The position numbers and the translations under genes are program-made. 64,000 nt of DNA from assembly GCA_011947345.1 (NCBI GenBank), contig JAAVTG010001008.1:310001-374000 (forward strand). The letters are read 5' to 3'. The notes under the pieces are model-generated. The model saw nothing but the letters and a program-made list of their open reading frames with translations. It searched no databases and had not been told where the DNA came from. Each line of letters begins with the position of its first letter. Position 1 is the stretch's first letter. This document shows, piece by piece, positions 35,649 through 47,360 of this stretch. The DNA is from Phytophthora quininea. Taxonomy: Eukaryota; Oomycota; Peronosporomycetes; Peronosporales; Peronosporaceae.

Positions 35649-35870
35649 TGGCGCGCCACCACCAGCGAATATACACTATTAAGCAGCGGCACGAGGCGCT
35701 CGAAAAGGAAGCGGAAGATGTTGTAAACCGACTGCTAAAGCACTTGGAGTGTCCCTTAGCACCATGAAGGACTGGCGAAAGAAGCATAAGCGAATCGTCA
35801 AGTTTAAGGGAGCGCAGACAAGTAGAACGCTTATAGGACAGGGGGCAAAAGCAAGAAAGTAATCGTGCGA
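35649..35870 (+). pseudogene. CENP-B/pogo-type helix-turn-helix fragment
   Basis: MARHHQRIYTIKQRHEALEK begins at the ATG 35649. It continues after one frame change as TAKALGVSLSTMKDWRKKHK and then KFKGAQTSRTLIGQGAK. This matches the DNA-binding N-terminus of CENP-B-like transposases. It stops where an opposite-strand fragment begins, so it looks truncated by insertion or rearrangement. Confidence 0.5.
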
Positions 35871-36176
35871 AGTGGTTTTGGGAATACCGAGTGAATTCAC
35901 CAACGTATGAATATTAGTTCTGTCTTCCAGCGGGGTAAGTTCGATGGCATGGTTCAGATCGAGGCGGAACTTCGCCGTCAGCCGCGTCTTGTGGCCGCTT
36001 CGGCCCTTCCGGCTGCTCTCGTATCTAACCGGCTTCCCCTCGTGGATGTCCTTGACGACTCGGCACCACAAACACGAGATTTTGTCGGTGCTACACGTAG
36101 ATTTCGTCGCGCAGGCCCGAATTGCTTCTTCAGGTGGCTGTAGCTTGGTGCTAGTACGCAGCAAGTAGGCCGGCAC
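35830..36176 (-). pseudogene. Mariner-like transposase N-terminal fragment
   Basis: The minus strand reads CLWCRVVKDIHEGKPVRYES, then KGRSGHKTRLT and PLEDRTNIHTLVNSLGIPKTT. The pattern (x-LW-x..SRK-GR-G-K..PL..RT..I..LA..LGIPKTTLH) is that of oomycete mariner-like transposase helix-turn-helix regions. No catalytic domain follows. It abuts the plus-strand CENP-B-type fragment. Confidence 0.5.
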
Positions 36177-36723
36177 GCTCAGCAGGAGTCAGGTTCTCGC
36201 GTGTGGCAGGCTTGAGAGGGGCAAAGGATGCCGTTGGCGTAGCTGAAGAAGGGTAAACGCTGGAGGAGGTCGGAATTGCGGTGTTTCGGCAGCTGTAACG
36301 TTTCTTCTACTGAACAAACATTCGCCGGAGAACCACCACTGCAATCTCAAAGCGCAGCGTTTTACGATGAACCAATATAAGCGTTCCTACAATACCGCTT
36401 TTATTTCCGGACGGAGGAAGTATACACGGAACTGTTTTCGCGCGGAGTGCCGACAAGTCTGGGTAACCGCGAGAGAGACATCGGACTCCTCAGCGTTTGG
36501 GAAGATGAAGGAATGGTATTGCGAACGATCTTTCTACTTAGCCTTATCACCCACTTTCGTGATAGAGTGCTGTGGGTAAAATAAAAAAATGTTGCTTTTA
36601 ATAATTCTATGAAACAGCTCCTGATTCGGAAGCTACTTTTCCCGGCGCCGTTTCGTGGCCAAATTTAGCCAGCAACGGCGTCTCCGAGTTGTCATTTCCG
36701 CCACCGCTGCGTCGGTCCCTCAC
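36177..36723. other. Upstream region of the NIPA-type gene
   Basis: 550 bp between a transposon remnant and the NIPA-type gene. It contains short unrecognised ORFs only, and presumably the promoter of that gene. Confidence 0.4.
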
Positions 36724-38863
36724 CATGCTTGTGCGCTGCCTGCCAGCCTTACTGCTGGCGCTTCGGCTCTCTCCGACGGCCGCCATCTGCTCTACCTGCG
36801 ACGTCCCGTCGGGTCTGAGCTTCTGCGCCCCGTTCGTCACTTACTCGGCGTGTCGGTCCGGAGGTTCCTGGAAAGAGATGGTAGCAGCTTTCGAACAAAA
36901 CGACAGTGCAGGTTTAGTCATTTACTCATTTTATTTTGTGATTTCGAGCAGGATACTGCAGCAGAAAAGCAGTACAAGGCACTTGTGAACAACTCAAAGA
37001 TTGCAGAAAGTTGCAGCAACGCTCTAAGGAAGACGCAGTGCGCTGCACTCTTCAATGTGTGCGAGATGGGAACTCCCGAGACTCTATGTCTCGATAGCTG
37101 CGTGGTAGCAGTTGAGACCAACTGCTCGGCGACTTACTCGACCGTAGAGTTGGCTGCTGTAAAAGTTGATGCCTGTGGAGATGAAAATGAACCTGTGACG
37201 GGCGTTAGTGGCGAAGGAAAGTGCTTTGACACAGACTACGACGGTCCGCAGCGCACCGCCTGGATTATCGGCTTTACTATTGCAGTGGTGTTCTCATTTC
37301 TGGCAAGTGTGGGCATTAACCTGCAGAAGAAGGCACTGAAGCTGAACGAATTGAGTCCAACTCCAGTCCCCGCCTATCGACTTCCTCTGTGGACGCTGGG
37401 TTTTGTTCTCTGTGCTGTTGGATCCATTCTGGATTTTGTGGCATTTGGTTTGGCGCCGCAGAGTCTGCTCGCTCCGCTGGCAGCTCTCACACTGGTGTGG
37501 AATATGATGCTGGCTCCGTGTTTCAACAAGGAGAAGCTCAGCAAGAAGGACATTGCGTCGACTCTGGTTATTTTCGTTGGAGCTACGATCGCAGTTGTGT
37601 TTGCGTCGCATGCGTCCCCATCTTACAACCTCGACATGCTCATTCAGCTCTATCGGGACCCTCTGACAATCGTCTACTTCTTTGTCGTCATTCTCGCAGT
37701 ATTGGCTCACTTTGTGGCCATCCAAATGGCCGAAGGACTCTGCTTAGTGAGCAAACGACACCGCATCATTCAGGTGGGCACTCCAAGTATGTGGTCTACG
37801 ATACGACTCGTAGGTTATGCTGGCTTGGCTGGGATTCTGGGTGGACAATCCGTACTGTTTGCCAAGTCATCAGCGGAACTTTTGAAAGGGGTTTTCAATG
37901 GGGACACCAGTTGCTTTTCGCGGTTGCCAACGTACCTTATTGTGCTGGCTCTGATCGTGTGTCTGGTGTGCCAAATCCGCTTCTTAAACGGTGGACTCGT
38001 CCATTACGACGCTTTGTCAGTCGTGCCGGTATACCAAGCGTATTGGGTCATCAGCGGCGTGCTAGGCGGCGTCATTTACTTCCAGGAAATCCGCTCCTTC
38101 TCGGTTCTGCAGGCGTGCATGTTCGTACTGGGCATTGCTGTCAGTATTTTCGGTGTCGTGCTACTCTCAAGACGCAAGCATGCCCCAACGAGTTCAACCA
38201 CTAAGAAGGTCGAGCGTGGTTTTAGCTTCACGTCTGGACCTTCGTCAGAGCCGAAGTCAGAGCAGCCGAGGAGCACGGACGGACGACTGTCACGTGTTCC
38301 GGAAGGTGTTTCCAGCGATACCGTGGCTGTTGAGGTGGGCGGATCTCTTCTCACGGACACGAATCGGGACGTACTCGCGTCCATCCGCGAGGTCCAAGGA
38401 GAGTGAAGAAAGCACAACAGAGGACTCGGACAACGAGGACAGCACCAATGAACGACCCAGCGAGTACGACGGCGAGAACGTTAATCGGGCAATCGACAAT
38501 TACTTGGACATGTCGGCGACTGTGGGTCTCTCGGAGATTCTTGATGGTCTAGGCTTCCAAGGCGCTCAACAGAATGTTCTGCTGAGTCGACGCATGTCGA
38601 GTCGGGGGTAAGTTCTCGTATACGATCGATGGTTGTTCGTATGATGGCTCATGTTTGTTTGTGTGTTCTGTAGTTCGCGACGACGATCCCGACGCAGTGT
38701 GGACGACATCGAGCTGGGTATGCCCACTGCGACGCGTGTGGCCAACCCTCGCGAACCTGTGCCGAAGCGTCGATCCATCACATTCACAGGCTTCAGGCCT
38801 GCTACCAAGGAAAAGGAAAAAGAGGACAAGGATGACTCGACTCCGTCCAAACACATGGTGTGA
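36724..38863 (+). CDS. NIPA-type magnesium transporter with Frizzled-like cysteine-rich ectodomain
   Basis: Exons 36724-36911, 36962-38607 and 38674-38863. Residues 1-20 form a signal peptide (MLVRCLPALLLALRLSPTAA). A cysteine-rich lumenal or extracellular domain of about 150 aa follows (SCSNALRKTQCAALFNVC...LCLDSCVVAVETNC), with spacing like a Frizzled CRD. The rest is the NIPA/DUF803 domain of about nine membrane segments (SVGINLQKKALK; SLLAPLAALTLVWNMML; YQAYWVISGVLGGVIYFQEI). A Ser/Arg-rich cytosolic tail ends the protein. Mg2+ transport is inferred from the family. The frame breaks at about 38393-38400 (SIREV|KESEESTTEDS). The first intron uses the second of two nearby cag acceptors to keep frame. 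Confidence 0.85.
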
Positions 38864-39898
38864 TAAGTTCTATTCGACAAGTTCGCCTCGATAGTTTTCA
38901 TTAGTCCCTAATCAATTATAAAAGCAGTGCAATACGCTATATCCAACACCTGCTGGCGCCACTTGAAAACGGTTTAGCTCCTGTCAGATGATTCAGCTCC
39001 TTTCAGCATACCGACACCACCACCATGATACCGGAGTTGAACACTTCATCTTGAGGTTGTTTGATGTCGGTGAAGACAGTTTTGCCTGCGGTAACGCGTG
39101 TCGTAGCACAAGCGCCTTGGGGGAGGTGGGGTCTTTTTGTTTCTCTTCAACGTCTGGACATCGTGATTGGGTCGGGCTCGGCTTCACGGCAACGAGCTTG
39201 CCTAACTGGACAAGCTCTGATCCTCTTCAACATGTCAATGCCATTAGGATAGAGTCGTTTCACCATCAACATCTCCAGCACTCCTTCTTGGTTCTGCAAT
39301 TCGTCTTTGGTGACATATTATCGGCCAAACAATATAAGCTCTCCCCGATCCAAAACGCGCTGGTTTGCATCTCCGCCACGCTCAAGCGCCCCACGGCGAC
39401 GAATCGCCAAAAAGCCCATAGTAGATCGACGACCTCTTCTCGGTCGAATTTACCAGCTTCGATGCCCGGCTCCAGAGCCGACATCCAATCGTCGAGACAA
39501 CCAATCTCGCCTGCTCCAAGTCGACGGAATGATACGGCAGCACAGCTGCGAGCATCTCATCGTGCCGGATCTTCTTGTCGACAGTCTCCTTTAGTCCATC
39601 GGCCGTTGCTCCGGAGGTCGCTGTGGTGCAAGGTCGACGTCGACAAGACCCGCCTCCTTCGGCCCTCCAACTCCCTTGGTCTTGCGTCGTCCCTCTCAAA
39701 AGTGAGCGTGTCTGCAGCGCACCGGGACGCCATTGTCCACCATCTGCTTTGGCGTCTCAACTCGAAGATGAGTCCAAAGCGCTGTTGGCCAATGAGCTGC
39801 CCCCATCTCCCAGCAGTTCTGAAAATAGCTCTCGACGCCCACGAAGTACGTCATTTTCCATTCGACCAGCCCCGCCAGAAGTGTGTCCGTTCAGAGTC
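38864..39898. other. 1-kb stretch with a possible minus-strand coding remnant
   Basis: Between 39760 and 39266 the minus strand reads ETVDKKIRHDEMLAAVLPYH and, after a frame change, DREEVVDLLWAFWRFVAVGR and SVAEMQTSAFWIGESLYCLA. Residue composition is plausibly coding, but no family is recognised and no start or splice sites could be fixed. The 39720-39898 part is open in the frame of the downstream transporter and may be its 5' region. Confidence 0.3.
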
Positions 39899-41510
39899 AT
39901 GGGTTCGCTGGAGCAGCAGCACGGCAGGCTGCCGTCCTACTCGCCGTCCGCAGCACGCGCACGAATGCTAGGCCAGGAGGCCGCATCCGCTTGGCCCGCC
40001 ACCTTCGAAGAGGGCGTCGACGTCCGGTAGGAACAAGAGCGACTCCTTTTGTAGCGACACACTGGCTAACGGTTATTATGCAGAATGGCATCTCCAGCCG
40101 CGATGCTGCGTGCTGCCAGCTTCCAGGGCAGCCCGTACGGCGAGAGACAGCGATTATTGCAGCCCCGCGAGCTGCCGCACGACGTCATGTGGTCGCCAGG
40201 CAGCAGTGTCGCTCCCAGCACGGCACAAGGCACTAGCACCTTCAAGGACGCGGTGTTCAACGCCATCAATGTGCTGCTGGGTGTTGGCGTGCTGTCCAGC
40301 CCCTTTTCATTGCGCTCCAGCGGCTGGCTCATTGGTGGACCGCTGTTCTTGTTCTTTACGCTGGTGACGAACCACACGGCCAAGCTGCTGGGTAAGTGCC
40401 TGGACTACCAGGAAGGAATGACCACGTACCCAGACATTGGAGAAGCCGCTTTTGGCACCAGAGGGCGCGTTGTCATTGGAGTGACATTCTTTGCCGAGCT
40501 GTTTACCGCTTGCGCCATGTTCTACGTGCTGAGTACGTGGCTGTTTTGCATCCGAGGAGCAGCAAGTTGGTCCTAACCTTGTTTATCGTCGTTGTTGCAG
40601 TTGGTGACACACTGGCGGCGCTGATTCCGTCGTTCACGGAGACGCAGCTCACGATCATGGCCTTCCTGCTCATCATGCCGTCCATGTGGACGACGCACAT
40701 GTCGATGCTGTCGTATTTCAGTATCCTCGGCATTTTGTCGTCGTTCTTCTGCCTCTACGCCATTTTCTACGTTGGTTTTGCGACCGACACGAATGCTCCT
40801 GGGTACACCACGGGCAGTTTGCTGCACCCGCAGCCCGTGCAGGTTATTGGCGACTTGGATCGCATCCCGCTGGCGATCGGGCTGACGATGGTGGCGTTCG
40901 GCGGCCACTCGGTGTTCCCGTCCATCTGCAGCTCCATGCGCAACAAGGAGGAGTATCCGAAGGTGTTGAACCTGTCGTATCTGATTGTCGGCCTCGTGTA
41001 CGGCGCGATCGAGCTGGCTGGCTACCTCATGTACGGCTCGGCCACCCAGAAGGAATCACGCTCAACCTGATCGCGACGTACCCGGGTCTGCTCACGCAGA
41101 TGGTGGTGTGGACCATCGCGCTCAACCCGATGAGCAAGATCGCCATCACGCTGCACCCGATCGCGTTGGCGCTGGAGGAGTTCATGCTCTCGCCGACACA
41201 AAAGCGAGCTGCCGCCCGCGACAAGCAGAGCAAGTGGTTGGTGGTGTACCGCGCAACGATCCGCTCGACACTCGGGATGGGCGCTCTGTGCTGCGCGCTG
41301 TTCGTGCCGCACTTTGCGCGTGTGACGTCATTCTTGGGTGCGTTCTTTGCCATGCTGGTGTCGGTGTTTCTGCCGTGCATCTGCTACCTGAAGCTGTTCA
41401 AGCACCGCCTGTCGAAGAGCGAGATCGTGCTGAATAGCGTACTCGCGGCGCTGTCCATCGTGCTGATGTTCTTCGGCACCATCGCGTCGTTCCTGTCTCC
41501 TGCGGATTAG
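39899..41510 (+). CDS. AAAP-family amino acid transporter
   Basis: Probable vacuolar or plasma-membrane amino acid/proton transporter. Exons 39899-40026, 40084-40532 and 40601-41510, all in phase after splicing (VDVR|MASPAAM; FYVLI|GDTLAA). The hydrophilic N-terminus of about 100 aa is followed by the family hallmark NAINVLLGVGVLSSPFSLRSSGW and about eleven membrane segments, ending TIASFLSPAD. The frame breaks at 41047-41053 (MYGSATQ|GITLNLIATYPG), where one A is probably missing. The ATG at 39899 (MGSLEQQHG) is chosen as first in frame after a Ser-rich open stretch; the start could lie upstream. Confidence 0.87.
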
Positions 41511-41739
41511 GGAACTTATGAGCTCAGGCAATAGATGATTAAGGAGAGGGCCGCTGCTCACCTCATAGGACCAGCGGCAGTATTATATATTCCCTGATAG
41601 ACATCTTCGCTCTACTTGTTTTCTTGCACAATGAGGAGTCTGTCCATCAAGAGCAAAGAGCAAAGAGTTGAAGTGCTGGATTGAACTTTTGGCTGGTAAT
41701 CACTTTTGGGGTCCTCTTGTACCAGCCAATCAAAAGCAA

Positions 41740-42471
41740 ATGGGTCGACGACCGAACATTTTGGTGACGGGAACGCCCGGCACGGGCAAGACGTCCATGT
41801 GCCAGCAGCTTGCGGTGGGTCTCGGCCATATTATCGCATAGTATCATCATCAGCGTTGTCTTACGGCCAAGCTGCACTTTGTTTCACCTTCGTACGTTGT
41901 CTGTGGACTTTGAAATTCGCTCAGGAACGGTCGCAACTGCTGCAGCACCTGAACGTCGGCGATTTGGTGCGTTTCTGCAGCGATTCCTGCGGTTTTAAAC
42001 CCCCAATATTGTTGCAAAGTGATTCAAGAGGCTGACCTCGAGTTTGGGGCTCTGTAGGTCAAGGAACGTGGTCTGCACAACGGCCGAGACGAAGAGTTCG
42101 ACTGCTTCATTCTGGACGAGGACAAGGTCGTGGACGAGATGGAGGACATGATGGCTGAGGGCGGCAAGGTCGTGGACTTTCACACGTGCGACTTCTTCCC
42201 GGAGCGCTGGTTTGACCTGGTGGTGGTGCTCCGCGTGGACAACACGACGCTCTTTGACCGTCTCCAGAAGCGCGGCTATCCGGAGAAGAAGGTCAGCGAG
42301 AACGTCGAGTGCGAGATCATGGAGGTTGTGCTGCAGGAAGCGCGCGAAAGCTATGCGACCGAGATTGTCCAGGAGCTGAGCAGTTGCACGGTCGATGAGA
42401 TGGAGAGCAACATCGAGCGCGTGCTCACGTGGATGCAGCACTGGATGGCGCAGCACGCGGACGAGGAATAG
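41740..42471 (+). CDS. Adenylate kinase isoenzyme 6 / Fap7 (hCINAP)
   Basis: Nuclear adenylate kinase/ATPase needed for late 18S rRNA maturation in other eukaryotes. Exons 41740-41814, 41925-41966 and 42058-42471. The P-loop GTPGTGKTS is at residues 10-18. QHLNVGDLVKERGLHNGRDEEFDCFILDEDKV and CDFFPERWFDLVVVLR are diagnostic for the AK6 family. The RGYPEKKVSENVECEIM motif (lid region) is intact. This gene reads through without a frame break. It is convergent with the next gene (112 bp). Confidence 0.93.
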
Positions 42472-42582
42472 TTGTTTTGCGCCGCTGGAGGAGTGAGATG
42501 TAATTTGATAGATTGGGGGATTGAGAAGCAAGCTTTTGTTTCAGGTTTGTGGTAAGTGTGGTGTAAACCACTTTGACTTAGG

Positions 42583-44047
42583 CTAGGAGAAGCCTCCGCA
42601 GCGAATCGAGCAACGGAAGCCCTCGCGTGAGCGAACAGATGACGGTATGATCGGTGATAGCGGGGCGCCTGAGGTCCCTTCCTTGGTGTTTCCATTCACA
42701 GACAAGGCTGGAGGCGCAAGCAGTTGGCAACTCTTGAATTGGTCGAGAAGTACGCGCTGTGACGTGCTTTCCAAGACCAGGTTCTCTACAGCTTTGCGTG
42801 GTGCGTTCTTCCTCTGCATAGGATTATTAAATAGCGAAGAATTAGTCGCCATCAAACCGTTCCGGTCGAAGAAGTTACCGACCTTCGTATGCACTGTGAT
42901 CGGCGAAATAGGCACTGGCCACGCCAATTCGGCGGGTATTCGCCCTGCGCTGCAAACTCCTGGTGCATGCTAAACAAAACAATGACAGAAGTCGTCAATA
43001 CAACCCCCGTTCGACAAAGCATAGCTGACACGACTTACCACCGCACGAGCAGCGACAGAGGGGCCATCACTAGAGAATTCGTCAGCGGTTAAATGCGAAA
43101 TGTGGGTCACTTTGTCGGCAAGTTGTCCTCTCTTCTCGTGCAGATGCCTTCGTTCGTCCACCGACGTTGCGGACCGTGTTTTTGCTGGGTCCAGTGATAC
43201 TAACTCCCCACCGCGGTTGGCTAGCTCGAGACGTCGAGAGTGTTTGAAAAATCTGCACTTGCAGGGTCCTCGACGTATCCGGGCCTGGGCCGCTTCCACC
43301 AGTCTGCAAGCTGATCGATCTTGGGAATATCTTTCAGCCGTTCGATCTCTGGTGGTTCAAACTTGAGACTTTCAAGACGTTTGTCATTTTGTCGTCGTGA
43401 AAGAAGAGCTGACTTGGTGGGGGCGCCGCTACACATTGCTCGAGGATGCCAATGCTGCGGAAGGTCGAATTCTTGTTGCCTCGGACTGCGCACGAACGCG
43501 CCGCTGGGTCGGTAGGTGTCGCGAAAGACTTTGTCGGTGCGTGCAAACTGTTTCTCACAAGAAGCAGGCCCTTCGATAGCAAGTCCCAATGCACGTCGTT
43601 CGTGCTTTCGAGCGTCCAGTAACTTGGTACGGTTGGCAAAGTTTGGCTGCATGATGTTCACAACAATTGAGTTCCTGTCAGAACATGTGATAGATCATGG
43701 CGCATGACGCAAGGCGCACCGTTCGCAGCCAGTCGGGCGGGATCTTGACGTCGAGGGTTGCCATACCAAACGCCAACTCGAGCCCTACAAGACAAATAGG
43801 GGTCCGGCAATGCGATTGTCAAAGTGAGAGCCCCGTCATGAGTATCGTGCCCAGGAGGTGAGGCAACTACCAGCAGACTCAGATCGCCTGAAAATAGGAG
43901 ATCCCCAAAGTCACGCCCGACAAGAAGACAAGAAGGCAAGGCGAGCTGTTGAGGCTGTACTCGTGGAACTAGAACTAGTATTGTCCACGCTAATGTCCAC
44001 ACCACTCGAATGTCCACTCTGCTAAATGTCCACCAAAACTTCTCCAT
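42583..44047 (-). CDS. Unknown protein with N-terminal membrane anchor
   Basis: Not recognised. It starts MEKFWWTFSRVDIRVVWTLA, a hydrophobic stretch that could be a signal anchor; an alternative ATG is at 44059. A hydrophobic beta-rich section follows (LLFSGDLSLLVVASPPGHD; VGVWYGNPRR). The frame changes near 43670, probably at an intron with cag at 43670. The next section (LPQHWHPRAMCSG; KFEPPEIERLKDIPKIDQL) breaks frame near 43232 and continues as ANRGGELVSLDPAKTRS. The last intron, 42970-43038, is clear (gtaagt..tttag). The final exon ends REGFRCSIRCGGFS. It is head-to-head with GUF1, 76 bp between the ATGs. Confidence 0.55.
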
Positions 44048-44096
44048 GTTGAAGTGCATTTTCCTCTCCTTTCATTGGCCAAAAAGCAGTTGTAAA

Positions 44097-44113
44097 TTTC
44101 ATTGTTGCATTTT
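44097..44113 (+). promoter_or_regulatory. Inr-like core promoter of the GUF1 gene
   Basis: tttcattgttgcatttt resembles the oomycete initiator GCTCATTYYNCAWTTT and ends 10 bp before the GUF1 ATG. The 76-bp gap must also serve the divergent gene on the minus strand. A second weaker copy (tttcattggccaaaa) is at about 44070-44084. Confidence 0.45.
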
Positions 44114-44123
44114 GCAGCCAGCA

Positions 44124-46246
44124 ATGCTCGTGCGCCAATGGCTGCGTCATCGCACGCCGCTGAGGACGCTGCCGGCGCATCAGCTGCATCAGCTGCATCT
44201 TCGCGCTCTCTCCAGCTCTCCCAGAGATGGCAAGGATGCTCAGGCCCTTACACCCAGTACAGTGGGTCCGTTTATGGCCGAGACACTCGAGAAGTTCACC
44301 CCAGAACGCATTCGCAACTTCAGCATCGTAGCGCATATCGACCACGGCAAATCGGTAATAACATCTAGGTCCCATTAGTTGATTATTTATTTATTAATTT
44401 ATGCTTCTCCACGTGTAGACGCTGGCGGACCGTTTGTTGGAATCTAGTGGTAACATCTCGAGACAAGAACGCGAAAGCGCCCAATTCTTAGACAATCTCA
44501 AGGTGGAGAGAGAACGAGGCATTACAGTCAAGGCGCAGACGGCGTCTATGGTGCACAAGGACCCTACAAAAGGAGAGACCTTCATGCTGAACTTGGTGGA
44601 CACTCCTGGCCACGTGGACTTTAGCTACGAGGTGAATCGCTCCCTCTCTGCCTGCGAAGGCGTGCTGCTGTTGGTGGACTGCTCGCAGGGAATTCAGGCG
44701 CAAACTCTGGCAACGTACTACGCTGCTAAGGAGAGGAACCTCTATGTGGTGCCAGTGTTGACGAAGATCGACATGCCTCACGCTGAGGTGGACGACAGCA
44801 TTTTAAGCCTTTCGTCTCTGCTGAACGTGGATCCAGACGAGGTGCTTTTGACATCAGCGAAGAGTGGAGAGGGCATCTCAGATGTCCTTCCTGCAGTTGT
44901 GGATCGGTTGCCTCCGCCGGTGGAGTGCGACGTTAACGCACCGCTGCGTTGCTTGTTGGTCGACTCGTACTATGACGACTATCGTGGTACTGTGTGCCTG
45001 GTGAAGGTGGTGGATGGTGCTATTTTCCCTGGGGATAAGATCTACAGCGCGCACCAAAAGACCAAGCACGACGTGCAGGAAACAGGATTGCTGCTGCCTG
45101 GACGATACAAAACCAAGGGGCTTTATGCTGGCCAAGTGGGATACATCATCGCTGGTATGAAGTCCACTACGGATGCCAAAGTTGGCGACACGTTCTTCCG
45201 CGAAGGAGCTGCATCAGTGGGACTGAAGGCGCTTCCGGGTTTCCAAGAAGCTCGTAGTATGGTGTTTGCGAGCATGTATCCAACGGACGACTGCAGCTTT
45301 GACGAGTTGCGCGTTGCCATCGAGAAACTTACTCTAAACGATGCTAGTGTGTCAGCGCAGCAAGAAACAAGTGGTGCACTGGGCATGGGATTCCGCTGCG
45401 GGTTCCTGGGCCTTTTACATGGAGGTATTCCACCAACGTCTGTCCGATGAGCAAGGGATGCAAGTGATGGTCACGGCACCGATGGTGCCCTACACTATTA
45501 TCGATCCCAAGGGCGAGAAGCACACAGTGGAGACTCCTGGCGCCTTCCCGGAGTCTACGAAGTACTACGAAATCTTGGAGCCCATGGTGGAGGCGTCGAT
45601 TATCACACCTTCGTCATACCTGGGCCCCATTCTAGCGTTGGCCAAGGAGAAGCGAGGTGTACAGACAAACCTCGTCTACCTCGAAGATGAACGTGTGATT
45701 GTCACTATCAACGTGCCGTGGCAAGAAGTTGTGACCAACTTTTACAACGAACTCAAGACCATCTCCTCCGGCTACGGTACGCTGAGGCTCGAGTGGAGGC
45801 TACTGCGATTGTTATTTCTAACTCCATCCATGCTTGTCGTCTGTAGCTACACTGAACTACCGTGAGGTTGAGCCCCAAAAGTCCGATATCGTCAAGGTGG
45901 ATCTGCTGATCAATGGAAAGGTGCTGGATGCGCTATCGTTTGTGTGTCACCGCAGCAGGGCAACCCCGACGGCCGTGCCCTATGCCAGAAGCTCAAGCGC
46001 GTGATTGACAGGCAGCAGTACGAGGTTTCAATCCAAGCCTCGTTGAGCGGCAAGGTATTTGCCAAAGAGCGGATCGCGCCGTACCGCAAGGACGTGCTCA
46101 TTAAATCCGGCAAGACTGTAGGCGGTGGTGATAGCACACGTAAGAAAAAGCTGCTGGCCAAGCAGAAAGAGGGCAAGCGCCGCATGAGGACGGTGTCGAA
46201 CGTGCAGCTCTCGCAGGACGCCTTCTGGTCCGTGCTGTCCAAATAA
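44124..46246 (+). CDS. guf1: Translation factor GUF1 / LepA (EF4), mitochondrial
   Basis: Ribosome-dependent GTPase that back-translocates stalled mitochondrial ribosomes. Exons 44124-44354, 44419-45776 and 45847-46246. The Arg/Leu-rich presequence (MLVRQWLRHRTPLRTLPAHQ) is followed by G-domain boxes IVAHIDHGKSTLADRLL, RERGITVKAQTA, DTPGHVDF and TKIDMP. LepA-specific motifs follow: GFRCGFLGLLHMEVFHQRL, SSGYATLNYREVEPQKSDIVK and the C-terminal RKDVLIKSGK...TRKKKLLAKQKEGKRRM. The frame breaks near 45421 (GLL|MEVF) and near 45955 (CHRSR|NPDGRALC). Start: first ATG after an Inr-like motif. The family is broadly conserved, so these breaks are probably sequence errors. Confidence 0.93.
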
Positions 46247-46311
46247 ACCAAACAATAGACCTTCAGACAGTGTACTTACTTGACGACACACACCTCCTGG
46301 GTTTGTCTACT

Positions 46312-47360
46312 TTATTGCTTTTTGTCGGTCTGCAGTTTGGCAAAGTCCTCTTTGATGAAGGCTAGTGCCTGCGCCACATCGTCCACGACCTCATACGCTG
46401 GGTGGTCCTCGTGGTTATCGGGTCCGTTGTGCATCCCTGTCAGCGTGAGGATCGACTTCCATCTGCCGCCTGCTTCGTTGGCACCACGGATATCAGTCAT
46501 GGCGTTATCTCCGACCATGTAGATCCTCTCCACATCTTCGTGCTGAGCGTCAATCAGCGTCTCCGCAAAGGAGAACGAGGTACGTTGCGGCTTGCCAAAC
46601 AGCGTCTTCTCCAGCTTATGGCCAGTCGTGCGAGTGAACAAGTCCTCCAGCACAGCATGGAACGCACCGGCGCCGTATCTCGGCAGGTGGAACTCCCGAC
46701 GTATTGGAAGTCGGAGCAGGCCGAGTAAAGTGGAATATGCTGGCGCTCCCCATTGCCGTCTCCTTCCACCGTGCGTTGTCCCAGTAGTCCGTTCGGAGAG
46801 CACAGCACGTCCATGACGATCTGGAGCTCGCGGCCCCAGTAAATTGGGTCGATGAGCACGAACACCGCGGCGAACGGCTGCGAGTCGAAGCGGCCATCGT
46901 GACTCAGCGGCTCTGTCACCTTCACGTCCGGGTACATGGTCGGGAAGCAGCGATGCAGCTGGTCCACTGTGACCACGTGCTTGAAGCCGTAGTTAGCCAT
47001 GACGGACCGCAGCTCGGCGCCGTCCTTGCCCACCGCCAGCACCAGATCGTCCCCGTGCTTGGCCGCCAGCTCCCGCATCGGCGTGTGGCTCATGCACATG
47101 CGGTCGGCGGGGACCGACACGCCCCCGCCCAAGATCTGCTCGATCTGACGCGCCTTCTTGTTCTCCGGATAACCGCCGCCGTTGGTCATGATGGCGAACG
47201 GCACATCGTTCTGCTTGAGCTCCAGCAGCACCTCGCGGGCGCCAGGAATCGGCGTCTTGCCCCGCAGCAGCACGCCGTCTACGTCGAAGACCACGCCGAA
47301 GGTGGAGGCGGCGCGGCGCTGGCCGAAAGAGAGGCGGGCGGTACGGCGCAGCGCGTGCAT
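46312..47360 (-). CDS. HAD-superfamily class IIA hydrolase (CECR5/HDHD5-like)
   Basis: Phosphatase-like protein, probably mitochondrial. A short Arg-rich presequence (MHALRRTARLSFGQRRAAST) precedes motif I VVFDVDGVLLRG. Motif II is MTNGGG. The motif III lysine region is FGKPQ. Motif IV is MVGDNAMTDIRGANEAGG. The cap segment FHLPRYGAGAF and LTGMHNG are typical of the CECR5 group. The frame breaks at C3 46695-46697 (FQYVG|EFHLPRYG), where one G of the coding strand is probably missing. Substrate unknown. Minus-strand bases 47388-47371 (ggtcattcgtcaaagt) resemble the oomycete Inr, 11-28 bp upstream of the ATG. Confidence 0.85.

Noticed and set aside
39266..39760. Possible minus-strand gene (ETVDKKIRHDEM.., VVDLLWAFWRF..)
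   Set aside because: Start, stop and splicing could not be fixed and no family was recognised; kept only as a note.
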